Assembly: GCF_032017025.1 (NCBI RefSeq)
Contig: NZ_DALZQO010000011.1
Location: forward strand, 30,493 to 94,492
Source: Hydrogenoanaerobacterium sp032017025
GTDB lineage: Bacteria; Bacillota; Clostridia; Oscillospirales; Ruminococcaceae
Length of the DNA: 64,000 nucleotides
Reading direction: 5' to 3'
Of this stretch, positions 1 to 7,383 are shown in pieces. Positions within the stretch are counted from its first letter, which is position 1; every line of letters begins with the position of its first letter. The notes below the pieces were generated by a model that saw nothing but the letters and a program-made list of their open reading frames with translations, was not told the DNA's origin and did not search any database. A program made the translations under genes and the position numbers.

Positions 1-164
1 GTAAAAATTGCCGTGACGCACGCAAAAACAGCATGAAATCTGAGAGAGAGATGTTTGCAGCTTCTTGCGCAGCTTGCGGTAAAGAAGCGAAAGTTCCTTT
101 CAGACCCCGTGAAGACAGACCTGTATACTGCAGCGAGTGCTTTGCAAAAATGAAAGCTGAGTAA
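1..164 (+). CDS. CxxC-x17-CxxC zinc-ribbon protein (3' end only)
   Basis: The reading frame is open from base 3 to a TAA at 162-164, so only the last 53 codons lie in the window. It holds two CxxC knuckles (CAAC and CSEC) exactly 17 residues apart, with the conserved core KVPFRPR between them. This is the arrangement of the small CxxC-x17-CxxC zinc-ribbon domain common in anaerobes, whose function is unknown; zinc binding is inferred from the four cysteines. The upstream part is basic and may be a linker or a second repeat. A strong terminator follows immediately, so it is the last gene of its unit. Confidence 0.8.
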   Translation, partial: KNCRDARKNSMKSEREMFAASCAACGKEAKVPFRPREDRPVYCSECFAKMKAE

Positions 165-186
165 TTTTAGCTTAAATCATGTTTAT

Positions 187-218
187 AAAAAGAGGATGCT
201 TTATGCATCCTCTTTTTT
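187..218. terminator. bidirectional rho-independent terminator
   Basis: An 8-bp GC-containing stem (192-199 with 205-212) and a 5-nt loop are flanked by A-rich sequence on the left and a T run on the right. It can end the zinc-ribbon gene on the plus strand and the ComFB gene on the minus strand. Confidence 0.85.
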
Positions 219-234
219 AATACTTTTTTTATTT

Positions 235-495
235 TCAGTGCCGCGGATTGGTCTTTATGGTCTTGGCAGCCTGGGTAAGAAGAGAAACAACATCCATTTC
301 ATATTGCTGGTTGACAGTATCAAGCTTGGAAAAAAGTTCGCCCTCGTGTGTAATCACATATTTGGGCGGTATTCTGTTTAGGACATAACAAATAATATCC
401 CATTTGCATAGTTCACATTGGCAGCAGCCAAGGGTATCAATGATCTGATCGAGCTTTTGGGCTACAATGGCTTCCATCACGTTGTACGGTTTCAT
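235..495 (-). CDS. ComFB-family protein
   Basis: This 86-residue protein matches the late-competence ComFB family: an N-terminal YNVMEAIV segment, two cysteine pairs (CCQC and ELCKWD) that may bind a metal, and the family signature LNRIPPKYV near the middle. ComFB is encoded in the comF operon of Bacillus but is also found alone; no biochemical activity is established. The ATG at 495 is chosen because AGAGGTGG lies 6-7 nt upstream; a longer frame to 534 lacks a ribosome site. No other competence genes are nearby, so a link to DNA uptake is not supported here. It shares the bidirectional terminator with the preceding gene. Confidence 0.75.
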   Translation of the reverse strand: MKPYNVMEAIVAQKLDQIIDTLGCCQCELCKWDIICYVLNRIPPKYVITHEGELFSKLDTVNQQYEMDVVSLLTQAAKTIKTNPRH

Positions 496-592
496 AAGTC
501 CACCTCTAATAATGTCTTGTCTTGTTAAGGACAATATATCATAGAAACCAAAAACTGTAAACAGAATTGATGTGACAAAGTATGACTATTTT

Positions 593-634
593 GTTGCATT
601 TTTGATTGTACATCGTAAAGGATATTGGTATAAT
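593..634 (+). promoter_or_regulatory. sigma-A promoter of the DUF1858 gene with a possible activator half-site
   Basis: TTGTAC (606-611), a 17-bp spacer and TATAAT (629-634) form a good promoter, with a start predicted near 641. GTTGCA at 593-598 occupies the place where the distal half of a Crp/Fnr-type site centred at -41.5 would lie. The proximal half is degenerate, so regulation is only suggested. Confidence 0.6.
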
Positions 635-666
635 AAGCATGTAAATAGTAAAGGGGGTGCGATAAA

Positions 667-870
667 ATGGCATTTGAAGTTACAAGAGATACCGTCATCG
701 GTGATATTCTTGACCATGACGCAACCACTGCACAATATTTTTTAGCAATGGGCATGCACTGTCTGGGCTGCCCGGCCTCTCGCGGCGAATCGATTGAGGA
801 AGCATGTGAAGTTCATGGCGTAAATTGCGATGAATTGTTGGACAAGCTGAACAAACACCTCGAAAATTAA
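667..870 (+). CDS. DUF1858 / hybrid-cluster-protein-associated redox disulfide protein
   Basis: The product is 67 residues and is a single DUF1858 domain: the start VTRDTVIGDIL, then FLAMGMHCLGCPASRGESIEEA with the diagnostic CxxC (CLGC) near residues 32-35, and a C-terminal helix. The family is also known as the prismane-associated redox disulfide domain because it often neighbours or fuses to hybrid cluster protein (Hcp). Here hcp lies about 53 kb away, but a half-site like the hcp operator sits upstream of this promoter. A redox or Fe-S related role is inferred; no activity is established. The GGGGG ribosome site and a terminator on each side make it a single-gene unit. Confidence 0.88.
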   Translation: MAFEVTRDTVIGDILDHDATTAQYFLAMGMHCLGCPASRGESIEEACEVHGVNCDELLDKLNKHLEN

Positions 871-883
871 CCACAGACAGATG

Positions 884-922
884 AAAAATCGTGTCATGTG
901 CTTTTGCCTGACACGATTTTTT
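884..922 (+). terminator. rho-independent terminator after the DUF1858 gene
   Basis: A 13-bp stem (884-896 with 909-921) with a 12-nt loop runs directly into a T tract. Confidence 0.9.
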
Positions 923-953
923 GTATAGGAACAAGCAGGAGATTTGACCATAT

Positions 954-1652
954 ATGAACGAATTACCATTTTTAGATGAGCGGTTGTCACTGATTGCAAG
1001 CCTTGTGCGGTGCGGCAGTGTTGTCGCCGATATCGGCGCGGATCACGGGTATCTAGTGACATGGCTGGTAAAGCAGGGCATTTGCCGGCGCGGTTTTGCT
1101 TGTGATATCAATGAAATGCCGCTTGCCCGCAGCCGACGTACCGTAGAACAATACGGCGTGGCAGACCGTGTACAGCTGGTGCTGTCAAACGGGCTGGAGC
1201 ATTTGCGTGAAAGCGATGCGGACGACATTGTAATTGCAGGTATGGGCGGCGATTTGATTTCGCAAATCCTTGCCGCTGCGGGTTGGAAAAGCCGTGAAAA
1301 GCGTTATCTGCTGCAGCCTATGACGCGTGCAGACGAGCTGCGCCGCTGGCTTTGCGCGAACGGCTACGAGATTCTCTGTGAGCACTGCGCGCGCGCAAAC
1401 CGCTTTCGCTATACCGTTATGACGGTGCGCTATACCGGCGAGATTATTGCATGCGGCGATTTATTCGCTGTCGTTGGCAGGCTGCCCGAATGTGGCACGG
1501 AAGATGCTCGTTCTTATATCCGTTGGCAGGCAGAAATTGTTCTGAAAAAAATAGGGGGGCTTCGTGCATCGAAAGACCGCACCGAACAGGCCGCCCCTTT
1601 TGAAATACTCTACCGCGATATTTTGCGCACGATAGGGGAGGATAAGCTATGA
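954..1652 (+). CDS. trmK: tRNA (adenine(22)-N1)-methyltransferase TrmK
   Basis: The 232-residue product is a cytosolic SAM-dependent methyltransferase of the TrmK/YqfN family, which makes m1A at position 22 of tRNAs in Gram-positive bacteria. Visible motifs are the SAM-binding loop VADIGADHGYL near residues 24-34, the acidic end of strand 2 (ACDINEMPLA) and the family motif IVIAGMGGDLI near residues 91-101. The length matches the family (about 230-240). The gene overlaps the following Nif3 gene by 4 nt (ATGA), the same pairing seen in many Firmicutes. The ATG at 954 is used although the AGGAG upstream is rather distant (about 13 nt). Confidence 0.92.
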   Translation: MNELPFLDERLSLIASLVRCGSVVADIGADHGYLVTWLVKQGICRRGFACDINEMPLARSRRTVEQYGVADRVQLVLSNGLEHLRESDADDIVIAGMGGDLISQILAAAGWKSREKRYLLQPMTRADELRRWLCANGYEILCEHCARANRFRYTVMTVRYTGEIIACGDLFAVVGRLPECGTEDARSYIRWQAEIVLKKIGGLRASKDRTEQAAPFEILYRDILRTIGEDKL

Positions 1653-2419
1653 GTACCGTACGCCAGATTTACGAATGCATCGACAGATTTGCGCCGTTTT
1701 GTACCGCCGAAAGCTGGGATAATGTAGGGCTTTTGGTTGAGGCAAAGGGCGCAGAGGTGCAAAAGGTTCTTGTCGCACTTGATATTACACCAGATGTTGC
1801 CGAGGAGGCACGGGAGATCGGTGCGAACCTCATCATTTCACATCACCCTGTTATTTTCGACCCGCTTAGGCGCATCACATCGGACAATGTGGTGTATCTG
1901 CTTGCAAAACATGATATCAGCGCTATTTGCGCACACACCAATCTTGATGTGGCGCAGGGGGGCGTCAACGATATTCTGGCGCAGCGCTTGTGCCTGCAAA
2001 ACGTTCAGCCACTGGAGCCGCTGGATGGCAACGGGCTGTCGCTCGGCAGGATAGGTGTTTTGGAAGAGCCTATGGAGGCGGAGCAATTCCTCGGCAAAGT
2101 CAAACAAAAGTTAGGCTGTAACGGGTTGAAATACACACAGGGCAGGGGCAAGGTCGGGCGTGTTGCGGTGTGCGGCGGCGCGGGTGCAAACCTGCTTTAC
2201 CGTGCGGCAGAGCTGGGTACAGACGCATTGGTCACTGCCGACAGCAAGCACAACCTGCTGCTCGATGCCAAACGCCTTGGCATTATGTTAATCGACGCGG
2301 GGCATTATTGCACTGAGCAGGTGGTGCTTGAGCCGCTTGCAAAACGCCTGCGTCAAGCATTCCCTGCGCTTGTCGTTGAGCTCTCACAGCGTGAGGGCGA
2401 CCCCGTGCAATATCGATAG
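1649..2419 (+). CDS. Nif3-like dinuclear metal centre protein
   Basis: This 256-residue protein belongs to the Nif3/YbgI/YqfO family, which forms hexameric toroids with two metal ions per subunit. Conserved metal-ligand regions are ISHHPVIF (about residues 63-70), AHTNLDV (about 95-101) and DAGHYCTEQ (about 217-225). The length is that of the short family form; the central insertion found in the longer Bacillus YqfO is absent. Some relatives have been linked to GTP cyclohydrolase I type 2 annotation, but the substrate is not established. It is translationally coupled to trmK by a 4-nt overlap. Confidence 0.9.
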   Translation: MSTVRQIYECIDRFAPFCTAESWDNVGLLVEAKGAEVQKVLVALDITPDVAEEAREIGANLIISHHPVIFDPLRRITSDNVVYLLAKHDISAICAHTNLDVAQGGVNDILAQRLCLQNVQPLEPLDGNGLSLGRIGVLEEPMEAEQFLGKVKQKLGCNGLKYTQGRGKVGRVAVCGGAGANLLYRAAELGTDALVTADSKHNLLLDAKRLGIMLIDAGHYCTEQVVLEPLAKRLRQAFPALVVELSQREGDPVQYR

Positions 2420-2440
2420 AAAAGAAATTAGGTGAAGCCC

Positions 2441-4195
2441 ATGGCACTGGACGGTGCATTTCTCAGTGAACTCAAACATGAAATAGAAACCCTCGCGGTG
2501 AACAGCCGTGTCGACCGTATTCATCAGCCTTCGCGCGAGGAGCTGATGATCGCGCTGCGCTGGAAAGGCGGTGGTGGCAAGCTTCTGCTTTCAGCGGGGG
2601 CAAACAGCCCGCGCGTCCATTTTACGGAGGTGGCGCAGGAAAACCCCAAGCAGCCCCCAATGTTCTGTATGCTGATGCGCAAGCACCTTGGCAACGCCCG
2701 ACTGATTGGTGTGCGGCAGGTTGCGCTGGACCGTATCCTACACATCGATTTTGAGTCGGTAAACGAGATGGGGGATTTGGTGGTGCTTACCCTCGCCGCC
2801 GAAATTATGGGGCGGCACTCGAATATCATTTTAATTGATCAAAACGGTAAAATTATCGATTCCATCAAACGCATCGACGACGAAATGTCGTCGGTACGCC
2901 AAATTTTGCCGGGCATGAGCTACACTCTTCCGCCTTTGCAGAATAAACTGGTGCTGACAAAATGCACCCCTGCGCAGGTGACAGAGCGTGTGCGTACAGG
3001 GCGGAGCATAGAGCTTTCCAAAGCGCTGATGGAGGCGTTGATGGGTGTGTCACCGATCCTTTGCCGTGAGCTTGCGCATTACGCCACGCATGGCAAAGAG
3101 CTGCTTGCCACCGAGCTGGACAGCGAAACAGGGTCACGCCTTGAGTTTGCAGTGAGTAACCTGATTGCTACACTGCAAAACCATACGGGCACCCCCACGG
3201 TGGTTGCCGAGCCAAACGGACGCCCGCGCGATTTTTCGTTTATTGACATCCATCAATACGGGCACTTGATGCTGACGAAGCACTACGACAGCTACTCAAA
3301 GCTGCTCGACAGCTTTTACAGCGAGCGCGATCAGATTGAGCGCATGAAAGTGCGCTCGCATGATCTGCTTAGGGTGCTGGCAAACACCTCCGACCGCATT
3401 GCGCGCAAACTGTATGCCCAAAAGCAGGAACTTTTGGAGTGCGCCGACCGCGATAAGCTCAAGGTGATGGGAGACCTCATCAATGCGAACATCTACCGCA
3501 TTGAAAAAGGGCAAACCTACTTTGATGCTGATAATTTCTATGAAGAGGGAAGCCCTGTGCTGCGCATTCCGCTTGATCCGCAGTACCCGCCCGCAAAAAA
3601 CGCACAGAAATATTATGCCGAGTACCGCAAGGCGGATACCGCAGAAAAGATGCTGCATGGGTTGATTGCGCAGGGCGAGGAGGAAAGCCGCTACATCGAT
3701 TCGGTGTTTGATTCACTTTCCCGTGCTACTGCCGAGGCGGAGCTTGCTGCCATCCGCGAGGAGCTGGCGCAGGGCGGCTATATCAAAAACTACAAGAGTA
3801 AACATAAGCGCCCCGAAAAGCTGTCGCTGCAAAAATATCTGTCATCCGACGGCTTCACGATTTTGTCGGGGCGCAACAATGTGCAGAACGACCAGCTGAC
3901 GCTGAAGACAGCGCGTGGCTGTGACATCTGGTTTCACACACAGCGTATTGCCGGCTCGCACACAGTGATTATTACCGAGGGTAAGCCCGTGCCCAACCAA
4001 ACCATGACCGAGGCGGCGATGATTGCAGCGTACAACAGTAAAGCCCGTGAATCTGCACAGGTTGCGGTGGATTACACCGCCATCAAAAATGTGAAAAAGC
4101 CCGCCGGTGCGAAGCCCGGAATGGTGATTTACGACCCTTATCAGACAGCCTACGTCACACCGGATAAAGACCTGGTAGAAAAACTGAGAGCTTAA
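2441..4195 (+). CDS. rqcH: RqcH / NFACT-family ribosome quality control protein
   Basis: The 584-residue product matches RqcH (YloA, FbpA-like), which binds 50S subunits carrying stalled nascent chains and directs addition of C-terminal alanine tails. The family start MALDGAFLSEL is present, followed by the NFACT-N domain, a long charged coiled coil around residues 280-430, and the NFACT-R core with DIWFHTQRIAGSHTVI near residue 488. The ATG at 2441 is chosen because AGGTG lies 7 nt upstream; an in-frame GTG at 2432 lacks a site and would add three residues. It follows the Nif3 gene by 21 nt and ends at a strong terminator. Confidence 0.95.
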   Translation: MALDGAFLSELKHEIETLAVNSRVDRIHQPSREELMIALRWKGGGGKLLLSAGANSPRVHFTEVAQENPKQPPMFCMLMRKHLGNARLIGVRQVALDRILHIDFESVNEMGDLVVLTLAAEIMGRHSNIILIDQNGKIIDSIKRIDDEMSSVRQILPGMSYTLPPLQNKLVLTKCTPAQVTERVRTGRSIELSKALMEALMGVSPILCRELAHYATHGKELLATELDSETGSRLEFAVSNLIATLQNHTGTPTVVAEPNGRPRDFSFIDIHQYGHLMLTKHYDSYSKLLDSFYSERDQIERMKVRSHDLLRVLANTSDRIARKLYAQKQELLECADRDKLKVMGDLINANIYRIEKGQTYFDADNFYEEGSPVLRIPLDPQYPPAKNAQKYYAEYRKADTAEKMLHGLIAQGEEESRYIDSVFDSLSRATAEAELAAIREELAQGGYIKNYKSKHKRPEKLSLQKYLSSDGFTILSGRNNVQNDQLTLKTARGCDIWFHTQRIAGSHTVIITEGKPVPNQTMTEAAMIAAYNSKARESAQVAVDYTAIKNVKKPAGAKPGMVIYDPYQTAYVTPDKDLVEKLRA

Positions 4196-4232
4196 AAATA
4201 AAAAGGACGCGCATGCGTCCTTTTTATTTTTA
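4194..4232 (+). terminator. terminator after rqcH
   Basis: The hairpin AAAAAGGACGC / GCGTCCTTTTT with a GCAT loop is flanked by A- and T-rich arms. Confidence 0.92.
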
Positions 4233-4250
4233 AAACTGGCATTTTGAGGA

Positions 4251-4279
4251 TTGACTTTCTATCCTTGAAACAATAATAT
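4251..4279 (+). promoter_or_regulatory. sigma-A promoter of the amino-acid permease gene
   Basis: TTGACT (4251-4256), exactly 17 bp, then TAATAT (4274-4279). It lies directly upstream of a palindrome and 61 bp before the permease start codon. Confidence 0.8.
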
Positions 4280-4292
4280 TAATATACATAAA

Positions 4293-4318
4293 TATCGGTA
4301 TATCAAAACATACCGATA
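4293..4318 (+). promoter_or_regulatory. 9-bp inverted repeat, probable operator in the permease leader
   Basis: TATCGGTAT (4293-4301) and ATACCGATA (4310-4318) are perfect inverted copies with an 8-bp spacer, at about +7 to +32 of the predicted transcript. Its place suggests a repressor roadblock site; a weak leader hairpin is the alternative. No regulator gene is adjacent. Confidence 0.6.
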
Positions 4319-4339
4319 ATCAAACAGAGGAGGCAGAGA

Positions 4340-5662
4340 ATGGAACAGCGCAAATACGGCCTACCCACAGCAATCACCATGATTGTAGGTATCGTCATTG
4401 GCTCAGGCATTTTTTTCAAAAGCGACAATATCCTTATCTTTACAGGAGGAAATCTTCTCTCGGGTGTCATCGCCCTATGTGTTGCCGCTATCAGCATTGT
4501 ATTTGGTTGCCTTGCATTGTCTGAGCTCGCCTCGCGTACCGATAAGGCGGGCGGAGTGATTACCTACGCCGAGGTATTTTGCGGCGAGCGTACGGCATGC
4601 GGCTTTGGCTGGTTCCATACTTTTATGTATTACCCTACCCTCACGGTTGTGGTTTCTTGGGTGGCAGGTGTTTACATAAACATGCTGTTTGGTATCCCAA
4701 ATACGCTGGAAAACCAAATTTTGATCGGCTCGGTGTGCCTTGCGTTGGTTTTTGCATGGAATGTAATTTCTGCAAAGCTGGGCGGATATTTTCAAAACGC
4801 GTCTACGCTCATAAAACTGTTGCCGTTGGCATTGTTTGCAATAGCGGGATTTGCCTTGGGTAACCCTACTGCATCGTTTGCACAGGATATCCAATCTGTG
4901 CAGACCGCATCGTGGATTGCGGCAATCGCCCCTGTAGTATTCGCATTTGATGGCTGGATGGTGGCGACATCGGTGTGCCATGAAATCAAAAACTCCAAGC
5001 GCAACCTGCCGCTTGCCATGATTATAGCGCCAATCTTGATTTTGATCGTTTATGTGCTGTATTTTGTGGGCATCAGCTCCCTCGTAGGCACCGACCAGGT
5101 GTTGGCGCTGGGCGACGCGCATGTGGATTCCGCTGCGCAGATGCTGCTGGGTACGGCCGGTGCCAAGGTGGTGCTTGTGTTTGTCATCATATCGGTTCTG
5201 GGTACGGTTAACGGTCTTGTAATGGGCAGCATCCGCCTGCCATATTCGCTTGCACTTCGTGATATGCTACCGGCAGCCCAAAACTATGTGAGCGTTAACT
5301 CCAAAACAGGTATCCCAATGCGGTCGGCACTGCTGTCATTTTTGGCCTGTGTCATCTGGATGGTAATCCATTATGTCACCCAGAAGTTTAATCTGATGCC
5401 AAACAGTGATGTATCCGAAATTTCAATTGTGGTAAATTACCTGGGCGCTATTTTGTTGTACATCGCTGTTATGCGGCTCGCCAAAAAAGGCGAAATCCAA
5501 AATAAAGTTCGGGGCTATCTGCTGCCGGCTCTTGCTGTTTTAGGGTCGATTATTATTTTGATAGCGGGGATGCAAAACCCATTGTTCTGGTACAATGTTC
5601 TGTTGAGCCTGCTGGTGGTGGCGGCGTCGCAGCTGTTTTATACCACACGAAAAACAAAATAA
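4340..5662 (+). CDS. APC-superfamily amino-acid permease
   Basis: The 440-residue product is a polytopic membrane protein of the amino acid/polyamine/organocation superfamily, resembling the L-type/serine-threonine exchanger group (SteT-like). The first helix carries the hallmark IVGIVIGSGIFF (about residues 15-26), and about twelve hydrophobic segments can be counted. The glycine-rich ends of helices 1 and 6 (VFAFDGWMVATSV) fit the substrate pocket of the family. Substrate cannot be assigned. It is a single gene with its own promoter, a leader palindrome, an AGAGGAGG ribosome site and a following terminator. Confidence 0.88.
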   Translation: MEQRKYGLPTAITMIVGIVIGSGIFFKSDNILIFTGGNLLSGVIALCVAAISIVFGCLALSELASRTDKAGGVITYAEVFCGERTACGFGWFHTFMYYPTLTVVVSWVAGVYINMLFGIPNTLENQILIGSVCLALVFAWNVISAKLGGYFQNASTLIKLLPLALFAIAGFALGNPTASFAQDIQSVQTASWIAAIAPVVFAFDGWMVATSVCHEIKNSKRNLPLAMIIAPILILIVYVLYFVGISSLVGTDQVLALGDAHVDSAAQMLLGTAGAKVVLVFVIISVLGTVNGLVMGSIRLPYSLALRDMLPAAQNYVSVNSKTGIPMRSALLSFLACVIWMVIHYVTQKFNLMPNSDVSEISIVVNYLGAILLYIAVMRLAKKGEIQNKVRGYLLPALAVLGSIIILIAGMQNPLFWYNVLLSLLVVAASQLFYTTRKTK

Positions 5663-5663
5663 A

Positions 5664-5696
5664 AAAGATAAATCCGCAGAAATGCGGATTTATTTT
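5664..5696 (+). terminator. terminator after the permease gene
   Basis: The hairpin AAATCCGCA / TGCGGATTT with a GAAA loop is followed by a T-rich tail. Confidence 0.85.
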
Positions 5697-5805
5697 ATGC
5701 TTCATTCTTTTCCAGTGTATAATCTTACCGAAATCTTGGAATTTTATAGGTAGGCAATTTATTTACTATTGTGCGCTAAGCATAGGGAAAGGAATGTAGA
5801 ATTCA

Positions 5806-7239
5806 ATGAACAGCAAAAAAATATTGGCGGTGCTTCTTGCAGTGGCAATGGCATTTTCTGCTGCAGCTTGTACCAAAAAGGGGAATACCAGCTCTTCCGG
5901 AGCTGCGACAAGCCCGGGTGTAGGAACAGAACAAACCGAGGTGGATATCTTCCAATTTAAGGTAGAGATCTCCGATGCACTGACCAAGGCGGCAAAAACC
6001 TATATGGATGCAAATCCCAAGATTAAAATTAACATTAACACTGTGGGCGGAGGCGACGATTACGGAGCGGCGCTTAGAGCAAAAATGCAGTCCGGTGCCA
6101 AGCCCGATATTTTTAACGTCGGTGGCCCGCAGGATTTAAAAGATTGGGCCGAGAAGCTTGAGGATTTAAGTGACCAGCCGTGGGTAAAAAATGCGGTAGA
6201 GGGAACCCTGCTTGCCGTGACCGAAAATGGCAAGACTTACGGTCTGCCATACGCGATTGAGGGCTATGGTCTCATTTACAACCGTGCAATTTTTGAAACT
6301 GCAGGGATCGCAACAGAAAAAATCAAAACTTACGCAGAAATTGAAAGTGCAATGAAAACACTGAAAGGTAAAATTGATAAGGGTGAGTTGAAACAAAAAT
6401 ATCCTAGTCTTGAAGCAGTGTTTGAGCTACCCGCAAAAGAGACATGGGTAACCGGCCTGCACACGCTTAATTTACCGCTTGCCGCGGAATTTAAAGGCCC
6501 GATAGAAGCCTTTAAATCGCCAACCGTAAAATTCACCTATGCGAACGAGCTGAAAGCTTTAATTGACCTGCAGGCGAGCTACACCAAGCATGCAAAAGAC
6601 CTCGGCAAGCTTAACGCTGTGGATTATGCCACACAGGTTGGCAGCGGGCTTGCCACCGAACGTGTTGCCATGGTTCAGCAGGGCAACTGGATTTACGGCG
6701 AAGTAGCAAATGTTGACGAAGATGTGGCGCGCAATTTGGATCTGCTACCTCTGCCGCTTAAGGGCGTTGTCGAAGATTCTATCCCCGTGGGTGTGCCAAT
6801 GTACTGGTGCATCAATTCTACCAGCAGCGATGCAAAGAAGAAGGCGTCGAAAGATTTCCTCAACTGGCTGTACCAAAGCGAAGAGGGCAAGCGTATCGTC
6901 GTAGAGGAGTTCGGGTTCATTCCTGCGTTCACCAATTATGAAAACCTCGAGCCCGCTGACCCTTTGGGCAAGGCGGTTAAACGGTATGCCGATGCAGGCA
7001 AAACCGTGCCTTGGGTGTTTATGGGCTTCCCCACCGCCTGGGGGCAGGATGTATTCGGCAGTAACCTGCAGAAATATTTTGCAGGGCAGATGAAGTGGGA
7101 GGATGTTCTTAAGGACTCCCGCGTTAAGTGGGAGGAAGCACGCAAAAATATTGCAGGCAGTTCGAGCAGCAGTACAAGTTCATCCTCTGCAAGCAGCGCA
7201 AGTCCTTCCTCCTCAAGCAGTAAAAGCAGCGCCGCTTAA
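5806..7239 (+). CDS. extracellular solute-binding lipoprotein (ABC sugar type), orphan
   Basis: The 477-residue product starts with a lipoprotein signal peptide ending FSAAAC (Cys about residue 22), then follows the family 1 extracellular solute-binding fold: PDIFNVGGPQDLKDW, the hinge motif YGLPYAIEGYGLIYN and a C-terminal GFPTAWGQDVFGSNLQKYF. Such proteins bind oligosaccharides or sugars for ABC importers. The last 25 or so residues are nearly all serine and alanine, an unusual low-complexity tail. No permease or ATPase gene is adjacent, so its transporter must be elsewhere, or it works as a sensor. The ribosome site is weak (AAAGGA 12 nt upstream). Terminators flank it. Confidence 0.88.
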   Translation: MNSKKILAVLLAVAMAFSAAACTKKGNTSSSGAATSPGVGTEQTEVDIFQFKVEISDALTKAAKTYMDANPKIKININTVGGGDDYGAALRAKMQSGAKPDIFNVGGPQDLKDWAEKLEDLSDQPWVKNAVEGTLLAVTENGKTYGLPYAIEGYGLIYNRAIFETAGIATEKIKTYAEIESAMKTLKGKIDKGELKQKYPSLEAVFELPAKETWVTGLHTLNLPLAAEFKGPIEAFKSPTVKFTYANELKALIDLQASYTKHAKDLGKLNAVDYATQVGSGLATERVAMVQQGNWIYGEVANVDEDVARNLDLLPLPLKGVVEDSIPVGVPMYWCINSTSSDAKKKASKDFLNWLYQSEEGKRIVVEEFGFIPAFTNYENLEPADPLGKAVKRYADAGKTVPWVFMGFPTAWGQDVFGSNLQKYFAGQMKWEDVLKDSRVKWEEARKNIAGSSSSSTSSSSASSASPSSSSSKSSAA

Positions 7240-7272
7240 TCGATAAAATACAAAGGAACAGAGCAAGCACAG

Positions 7273-7306
7273 AAAAAGGGGAGGGCAGCCCTGTCCTCTC
7301 CTTTTA
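7273..7306 (+). terminator. terminator after the binding-protein gene
   Basis: A 15-bp G/C-rich stem with two G-U pairs (7274-7288 with 7291-7305) is followed by TTTT. Confidence 0.85.
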
Positions 7307-7383
7307 TAAATGGTGAACGGCTTTTGTAATAAGCTACAATAGCAGTGCCGGTGGGAGCATTACCGGCGGGAGGAGGCTTACCC

